Positions 58,793 through 64,000 of a DNA stretch of 64,000 nt are shown here, piece after piece. Position 1 is the first letter of the stretch. Each line of letters starts with the position of its first letter. Source of the DNA: CAYOFF01 sp964403415 (GTDB lineage: Bacteria > Patescibacteriota > Gracilibacteria > Absconditabacterales > Absconditicoccaceae). The stretch spans positions 186,001-250,000 of the forward strand of contig CAYOFF010000001.1 of NCBI GenBank assembly GCA_964403415.1, read 5' to 3'. A model generated the notes under the pieces. The model ran no database searches. It was given only the letters and a program-made list of their open reading frames with translations, and was not told the origin of the DNA. A program made the translations under genes and the position numbers.

Positions 58793-59686
58793 ATGTCGCA
58801 GTCAGAGATAGTCTTGTTTGAGGAAAAACAAGTTCGTAAGATATGGTTTAAAGAGGAATGGCATTTTTCTGTAGTTGATGTGGTGAACGTTCTTGTGGTA
58901 TCACAAACGAAAGATATATCAGGTTATTGGAGAACGATGAAAAAGAGACTTAAAGCAGAGTGATCTGAGGTCGTGTCATTTTGTCACGGACTGAAATTAC
59001 CCGCTTCTGATGGTAAATACTACAAAACGGACTGTGCAAATACCAGAAATATTCTACGTATTATACAATCTATTCCTTCTCCCAAAGCAGAACCTCTTAA
59101 ACAATGGCTCGCTAAAGTGGGATATGAAAGGATGCAAGAAATAGAGAACCCAGAGCTAGCTCAGGAGAGAATGAAACAATTGTATGAACAGAAATGATAT
59201 CCTAAAGAACGAATAGACAAAAGATTGAGATGAATAGCAGTAAGGCAAGAACTAACTGAGGAGCGAAAGGAGAGGGGAGTTAGTTCTCAAACTGACTATG
59301 CAATTTTGACCAATGAAATTATGCATGCTGCATTCAATATGACAGTCGAGGAATATAAAGATCATAAGTGACTCAAGAGACATAATCTTAGAGATCATAT
59401 GACCGATTTAGAGTTGATTTTGACTATGCTTTGAGAGGCTACTACAACGAAATTGCATCAGGATAGAGATAGCAAAATATTTAAACAACTCAAAAAAGAC
59501 GCTCAAGATGGCTGATCTGTAGCGGGTAGAACAAGAAAAGATATTGAGCAGCAATCAGGAAAGAAAGTGATTTCTGAGAAAAACTATTTGAAGGGTATGT
59601 CAAAGAAAAACATAACGATGAATAATGGTAAAGGAGATGATGAATCAATTGATTTTGATGATTTTAGAAAGAAGTATGACATCTAA
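58793..59686 (+). CDS. Bro-N / phage antirepressor-like protein
   Basis: 297 residues. The N-terminal 110 residues (KQVRKIWFKEEWHFSVVDVV, then DISGYWRTMKKRL, and a K-T-D-C-A-N-T segment leading to helices) match the Bro-N DNA-binding domain of antirepressor-type proteins. The middle resembles the conserved region found in stand-alone bacterial Bro-N proteins (YPKERIDKRLRGIAVRQELT). The C-terminal 80 residues are Lys/Asp/Gly-rich and low-complexity. Four or more TGA codons are read as Gly. No phage genes are nearby, so it is a stand-alone member, perhaps regulatory. 191 nt separate it from glyA. Confidence 0.8.
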
Positions 59687-59689
59687 TCC

Positions 59690-60019
59690 ATGGAACTAAG
59701 AACATTCGTCCACTATTTTCTTCACTTTGGATTCCCTTTTTTTTTGGCGTATGGTAGTGATAGAAAGAATCGGAAGAAGATATATCTTACCTTGCTATTA
59801 ACTAATCTGGTAGATCTAGATCATCTCTTTGCTACACCTATCTTTGATCCGAATAGATGCAGTATAGGGTTTCATCCTCTGCATAGACTCGAAGTATTCC
59901 CGGTATATATTGGGATGTTGTTTTTTAAGAAGACGAGAGTGATTGGTGTGGGACTGATCTTGCATATGCTTACGGATACTATGGATTGTGCTTGGATGAA
60001 CCATGGCAAGGTTCCCTAG
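59690..60019 (+). CDS. DUF6122-like small membrane protein
   Basis: 109 residues with three hydrophobic segments. The core TNLVDLDHLFATPIFDPNRC and SIGFHPLHRLEVFPVYIG matches my memory of the DUF6122 family. Its D-L-D-H-L and H-P-L-H residues look like metal ligands, as in some membrane-bound hydrolases. Function unknown. All Gly codons are GGN, with no TGA. It starts 4 nt after the Bro-N gene stop. Family name moderately certain. Confidence 0.7.
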   Translation: MELRTFVHYFLHFGFPFFLAYGSDRKNRKKIYLTLLLTNLVDLDHLFATPIFDPNRCSIGFHPLHRLEVFPVYIGMLFFKKTRVIGVGLILHMLTDTMDCAWMNHGKVP

Positions 60020-60100
60020 TCTCTCTCATTAGCATTGAACTCCTGCTCGCTTTTACTATGCTAGCGGGCATAGATTTTTTTATTCATTCTTTGGATTCCC

Positions 60101-60550
60101 ATGCAAACGCTAACTTTCTCAACAACGATTACTGCTCCTGCAAGCCATGTATGGCAATGTATGCTTGATAAGCCAACTTATGAAGAACGGACAGAAACAT
60201 TTTCTCCAGGGTCTACGTATGAAGGTTCATGGGAACAAGACTCTTCGATGAAATTTTTTTCTTCTGCTGGTGCTGCTGGTGAAGGAATGATATCTGAGAT
60301 TGCTGAAAACAGACCGAATAAGTTTCTATCTATCAGACATCTGTGAATGATTATGCTCAACAAAGAAACATGACAACTTGAAACTACGATGTATCCAGAG
60401 CAAGGATATGAGAACTATACATTCAGCGAAGAGAATGGTGTAACAACAGTTGCGGTGCTCATGAGTTGACTGCCTGACGAGTACGTACCTATGATGAATG
60501 AGATGCGACCTAAAGCTTTGGTGAGTCTGAAGGAAATTTGTGAGAGATAG
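60101..60550 (+). CDS. SRPBCC (START-like) domain protein
   Basis: 149 residues: FSTTITAPASHVWQCMLDKP at the N-terminus is the typical first strand and helix of AHSA1-like SRPBCC proteins. It is followed by YEGSWEQDSSMKF, a beta-rich middle and a C-terminal helix (MRPKALVSLKEICER). These bind hydrophobic ligands or act as Hsp90-like cochaperones; the ligand cannot be told here. Three TGA codons are read as Gly. The stop is TAG. It lies between the DUF6122-like gene and the phosphatase gene, all on plus. Confidence 0.8.
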
Positions 60551-60583
60551 AGAAAAATAGATAGTTTTTTAGATGATATTGTC

Positions 60584-61408
60584 ATGGCTATGATCGATAC
60601 TATTATGCCTATAGCCAAGCATGCATGAGATATTATTATGTCATACTACAAAAGTGATCGCTTGGATGTGCATGGCAAACGTGATGAAAATGATGTCGTG
60701 ACTGCTGCTGATTTTGCGGCAGATACGTATATTCAGGAGCAACTACGTGGATTGTTTCCAGATGATCAGATTTTGACTGAGGAGACATTGCATCCAATTA
60801 CTGATCGGTCTGGGTGAGTATGGATTGTAGATCCACTGGATGGGACTAATAATTTTGCTCAGCAGAAAGATGAATTTTGTGTTATGATTGGGCATTGTAC
60901 GAATGCTATTCCGGATGTGGGAGTCGTTTACTTCCCTGTAACACAGACATTTTTTGTTGCACAGACGTGAGAGGGGGCCTGGTGCATACGTGATGGACAA
61001 CGTGAGGCTGTGCATGCTTCTTCGTGTGCGTCTTTGGATGACGCTCGTGTTATGTCCAGTAAGTCGCATACACTTCCTCTTTATGAGGCTATTCTTTCTC
61101 GTGAGGGAGATATGCGGGTTCATAAGTGATCAGGGCAAAAATTATTGGTGTGACCTTCTCGACGTTGTATGGGGTATAGTTCGTGTCTTGTAGCACGTGG
61201 CGAGTTAGACATACAAATGTGTTTGCATGGTCGTATGTGAAAGCGAGATACGTGTGCTCCGCAAGTTATTATGCAAGAGGCGGGAGCATTGCTTACGGAA
61301 GTAGATGGTAGTCCGCTTGATTATACCCAAGATTCTCCCTTTCGAGACCGTGGACATCTTACGGCGGTTGCTTCTTTGCATCCCTTGTTAGTAGAGTTTC
61401 TGAAGTAA
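60584..61408 (+). CDS. Inositol monophosphatase / CysQ family phosphatase
   Basis: 274 residues. Metal-binding motifs: LTEETLHPITD (Glu of motif A), VWIVDPLDGTNNFAQ (the D-P-L-D-G-T motif, near residue 85) and KRDTCAPQVIMQEAGALLTE (motif B W/x-D-x-A-x-x-x-x-I-x-x-E-A-G). Substrates in the family include inositol phosphates, fructose-1,6-bisphosphate and PAP; the exact one is not clear. TGA codons are at conserved Gly, including the G-V-W-I-V-D lead-in. The start is ATG 60584, 34 nt after the previous stop. Confidence 0.9.
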
Positions 61409-62237
61409 GATGTACGGACAAATAAAAACTATTTGCATTGCTCTACTCATATAGCTGAGCGTAGCAGTCCATCGGAATTATTATATGAGAACTCAGGGAA
61501 CTTTTTCTAATAACATAATCCAAGAACAGGTACGAGTATAAACAAGAATGGTATGTTTAGCAGTACAATCTGCCATACACCAACGCCATACTTTCTTGCT
61601 CGAAAGAATCATCGTGAACTGATAAGAGACAATCGTTGCCGTAATAAACATTCGCGCTGAACGACATGTTTTTGCTTCACAGAAAGATCTTTGTAGTACT
61701 TAGGAACTGTGTGCTTTTAAACATTAACCAGTCTTACTTTTTCGTGTGTTTCTTGTATGGTGAAAAAAGAACAAATAAAAAAAGGAGACTAACCATTCTC
61801 CGTCACCACAACAGCTACAATGCTACCTACAAGAGGAAGACAAAGTGAGAAAAGCTAGCCGCCTTTCTTTGTAAGTAACATCATTAGCCGTTGTGGTATC
61901 TGACGTATATAGATCGTGGTGTTTCTTGCAGACACAAAAACCGCATAGCACTATGGAGTTCTGGGTGATACGATTCGCTTGTATTTTATGTTAAGATGAA
62001 TACTATCGACCAAGGTATTTGTTTGACAAAACAAATACCAAGGAGACGACACCTCGAATATGGAATTGTACCTGAATATCTTAAGCGAAAACTGTGTATG
62101 AGATAGAAAGACAAATTCTGTATGGGGGGTGCCAGAAAGCAATTACCTCCCTTTTTTGTTAGCAGAACCAATACGCAGATTGCCTGCTATATGTTTTGTC
62201 GTAGGTGCATAGTGTTTTATTTCTACTTTCTCACCCT
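61409..62237. other. Gene-poor 829-nt region with a terminator and an inverted repeat
   Basis: I see no convincing gene. Short open frames exist on both strands. One on minus (about 61509-61700) ends with a hydrophobic segment reading VWQIVLLNIPFLFILVPVLG, which could be the relic of a membrane protein without a start. A near-perfect inverted repeat (GGTATTTGTTT/AAACAAATACC, 62014-62039) and a terminator at 62124 suggest that something on the plus strand is transcribed here, possibly a small RNA. Confidence 0.5.
62124..62157 (+). terminator. Rho-independent terminator without an upstream gene
   Basis: GGGGGGT ... ACCTCCC stem (one G.T pair, 14-nt loop) followed by six T. No coding gene ends upstream on this strand, so it may end an unannotated RNA. 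Confidence 0.7.
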
Positions 62238-62393
62238 ATGAAAACTAGCAACACTGTTGTAAAGATCAAAATAGGTAGAGATGCTTCAACTGGTCAATTC
62301 ATTCCAGTCAAAACGGCGTTAGCGCGCCCTAAGACAACCACAGTTGAAACCATCAAGCTACCTGTGAAGCCTTCTCCCAAGAAGAGGTCTTAA
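62238..62393 (+). CDS. Small conserved hypothetical protein
   Basis: 51 residues, basic, with IGRDASTGQFIPVKTA and TTTVETIKLP. The R-D-A-x-T-G-Q-F ... T-V-V-E-T-I pattern is one I associate with small conserved proteins found across many bacteria, without known function. The start is ATG 62238; an upstream TTG at 62205 is in frame but unlikely. No TGA; the stop is TAA. Confidence 0.6.
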   Translation: MKTSNTVVKIKIGRDASTGQFIPVKTALARPKTTTVETIKLPVKPSPKKRS

Positions 62394-62408
62394 TTCTAAC
62401 GACAACAA

Positions 62409-62468
62409 AGACCAGTTACTTGGGTAAGTAACAGGTTGGGGTCTATTGCTGCTGTCAGTAGATCCCAA
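62409..62468 (+). ncRNA. Structured leader with mutually exclusive hairpins (candidate attenuator)
   Basis: Structure 1: AGACC (62409) pairs with GGTCT (62440) around an inner GTTACTT/AAGTAAC stem. Structure 2: TTGGGGTCTA (62436-62445) pairs with TAGATCCCAA (62459-62468). The two share 62440-62444 and cannot coexist. It lies between the small gene and the Cas2-like gene. No long T run follows, so any control would be by something other than simple termination. Confidence 0.45.
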
Positions 62469-62519
62469 TGTATATAAATATCTACACAATGCAACACTTT
62501 TATACATTATTTCGCTATT

Positions 62520-62789
62520 ATGTCAAACATGATCCTTGTTACCTATGACCTACTCAATAAAGAAACTTGGAGAGACTACAAAGAACTTACAGATGCAATT
62601 AGTAAGTACGACAACAAGAAGGTACTGCTATCAGTATATATCTTGAAGACTACTATGACTGCGAGTCAAGTCCGAGAAGATCTTAGTAAACACATTGATC
62701 CCAACGATAGAATGCTATGCAGCAAGATTACCTACAGTGAGTCAGATTGAAGGATTCCTAAGGATGGTCGGGAACGAATGAAGGCTTAG
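62520..62789 (+). CDS. Cas2/SinR-like small protein
   Basis: 89 residues in table 25. MSNMILVTYDLLNKETWRDY, a central KVLLSVYILKTTMTASQVRE strand-helix, and DPNDRMLCSKITYSE near the end give the beta-alpha-beta-beta-alpha-beta ferredoxin-like order. The L-V-T-Y-D-L start and S-x-x-I-x-K-T-x-x-(S/T)-A-x-x-(V/I)-R pattern are those of stand-alone Cas2-like (SinR family) proteins. No CRISPR repeats or other cas genes are nearby. The TGA at 62748-62750 follows a natural C-terminus; reading it as Gly adds 13 residues and makes the gene overlap the convergent gene by 32 nt. Confidence 0.6.
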
Positions 62790-62973
62790 TATTGAATACC
62801 ATGAATTCTTTCGCTTTCTCGAGTGACTGTGTTAATAGTTCTCTAGCCTCTGTGTACGATTCAAGGTCGTCCAGAGGCTTTTTCTTTTCATACAATGTTA
62901 ACAGTGTTTGTGCTAGACCTAGTGCCATTTCGTAGTAGGGAATATTTCTCCCATCTATTATCAATTTTTCCAT
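62758..62973 (-). CDS. Hypothetical small protein
   Basis: 71 residues, helical, acidic-basic mixed (LLTLYEKKKPLDDLESYTEA), no recognised family and no TGA codon. ATG 62973 to TAG 62758-62760. It is convergent with the Cas2-like gene. If that gene stops at its TGA the two are 7 nt apart; in table 25 they overlap. Confidence 0.55.
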   Translation of the reverse strand: MEKLIIDGRNIPYYEMALGLAQTLLTLYEKKKPLDDLESYTEARELLTQSLEKAKEFMVFNTKPSFVPDHP

Positions 62974-63085
62974 GTGTACTTTGAATGTAAATTACCTAAT
63001 ATACTTTCTTTTGATTTACTTCTTAACACCCAACGATAATATATAGAGAGGTAGTTCACTGAGGTCAGCAACTACACGAACATTT

Positions 63086-63265
63086 ATGCTAGCCCTTCAT
63101 ATATGCTTTACCTTCCATTTGGATATCATGATAAATACTAGCCATACTCCAAAGCCTGTCGCAGAACTATCCCAAACACAGACGGTCAAGAAAGATAATA
63201 GCATGCAATCTGTTAGTAAACTTCCAGCTAATGTTCGTGGCTACCTCTCTATGTATTGTTCCTAA
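63086..63265 (+). CDS. Doubtful small ORF
   Basis: 59 codons from ATG 63086 or 45 from ATG 63128, ending at TAA. No family; the Thr/Lys/Ser/Pro content looks like a disordered peptide. It is kept only because it fills the gap before the VOC gene on the same strand. Confidence 0.25.
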   Translation: MLALHICFTFHLDIMINTSHTPKPVAELSQTQTVKKDNSMQSVSKLPANVRGYLSMYCS

Positions 63266-63315
63266 GTTGTTCTAAGTATATAACTGCCATTAGTTTTATT
63301 ATTTTTTGCTTTCTC

Positions 63316-64000
63316 ATGTCTTCAAAAATTACGCCTTTTGTTCGAACAAATCATAATGCCAAAGAGATGGCTGAGTACTATATGGGTATCTTTCCAGGAG
63401 CGAAGATTGTGAACGAAACGCCATTTGTGGTGGACATGGAAATATTTGGTCAAAGAATAGCTGCGCTAAATGGTGGTCCAGAATTTGTTCCAAATCCTTC
63501 TATTTCGTTTAGCCTATGGCTCAAGGATGAAGCTTTTACCAAACGTGTCTGGGATGGTCTAGCAGAGTGATGAACGGTTATGATGGAGTTTGGGGCGTAT
63601 CATTGGAGTAAGGCGTATGGATGGTGTAGTGATCGCTATGGCGTGAGTCGGCAGGTTATGTATGATGAACGTGATGATCATGAAGAGGAGATTGTTCCAA
63701 GTCTTATGTATACGGGCGCGGTTGCTGGCAAAACTGAGGAGGCAATGCAATTTTATACGAGCATGTTTGAGAATTCGTCAGTCACATCTATCTATAGATA
63801 CGGTCCGTGAGAAGGCGATGTAGAATGATATATAGCGCATGCAGAGTTTGTCTTGGCGGGACAAAAATTTATTGCTATGGATAGCTCTGCACCCCACAAA
63901 TTTAGTTTCAATGAGGGCGTATCTCTTGCTATCAGCTGTGATGGTCAGGAGGAAGTAGATTATTTTTGGAATAAACTTACCTCAGATGGGGGAGTAGAAT
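63316..64000 (+). CDS. VOC-family (PhnB-like) protein with two domains, 3' end cut by window
   Basis: At least 228 residues. Two tandem PhnB/glyoxalase-like domains. The first spans residues 3-100 (TPFVRTNHNAKEMAEYYMGI, ending SKAYGWCSDRYGVSRQV). The second begins at about 120 (PSLMYTGAVAGKTEEAMQFY, then KFSFNEGVSLAISCDGQEEV and DYFWNKL). These bind a divalent metal and are often called 3-demethylubiquinone-9 methyltransferase-like or PhnB-like; the substrate is unknown. TGA gives the first Gly of A-E-G-G (63568-63570) and later positions. The start is ATG 63316. The gene runs off the window end. Confidence 0.85.

Noticed and set aside
62520..62789. CRISPR-Cas locus at the Cas2-like gene
   Set aside because: No repeat-spacer array and no other cas gene in the window; stand-alone Cas2-like proteins exist outside CRISPR systems.

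Overview
The window comes from a bacterium that reads UGA as glycine (translation table 25). That code is known from the candidate phyla Absconditabacteria (SR1) and Gracilibacteria (BD1-5/GN02), and the sequence alone does not separate the two. The evidence is internal. Every universally recognisable protein here (PrmC, GluRS, RecA, HtrA, ThyA, DHFR, QueA, ClpP, RsmB/F-type methyltransferase, RNase HI, MutL, GlyA) is cut into pieces by in-frame TGA in the standard code. When TGA is read as Gly each becomes one full-length protein, and the TGA codons fall on conserved glycines. Genes end at TAA or TAG.

Layout. 1-1781 (minus): peroxiredoxin, a small two-helix membrane protein, ribosomal proteins S16 and L33, tRNA-Met and tRNA-Ser. 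1940-26347 (mostly plus): a block of very large, unfamiliar proteins of 1040, 1126, 1402 and 1799 residues plus smaller partners. One of the giants carries an M23 peptidase and a lytic-transglycosylase-like domain, and another protein has a peptidoglycan-binding-like fold. Housekeeping prmC sits inside the block. 26451-35424: gltX, two TrbC/VirB2-like membrane proteins, a TraC/VirB4 N-domain-like protein, a triple-repeat protein, recA, and an HtrA-type protease with a long extension. 35475-41418 (minus): clpP, lemA-like, a Cys-rich surface protein, queA, folA and thyA, closely packed. 41600-44783: a secreted helical protein and an RNA m5C methyltransferase. 44960-51432: eleven tRNAs, rpsT, then an rRNA operon in the unusual order 23S-5S-16S. 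51590-61408: PrsW-like protease, rnhA, mutL, DoxX, an M42 peptidase, glyA, a Bro-N protein, a DUF6122-like protein, an SRPBCC protein and an inositol-phosphatase family protein. 61409-64000: sparse accessory DNA with small ORFs and structured intergenic RNA candidates, then a VOC protein.

Gene expression signals. Six genes on the plus strand are preceded by TTGACA - 16/17 bp - TATAAT-like promoters whose -10 box lies 33-40 nt before the ATG, with no Shine-Dalgarno motif. Consistently, the 16S 3' tail reads CACCATCCTAA instead of the usual CACCTCCTTA. No tRNA-Gly with a UCA anticodon is in the window; only tRNA-Gly(UCC) is present.

How the parts may fit together (inference). The cell-wall hydrolases, the peptidoglycan-binding-like domains, the TrbC/VirB2-like proteins, the large coiled-coil/transmembrane proteins and the Cys-rich surface protein look like an envelope-associated apparatus. 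This would suit the host-attached or predatory lifestyle described for relatives. Nothing in the sequence proves that role.
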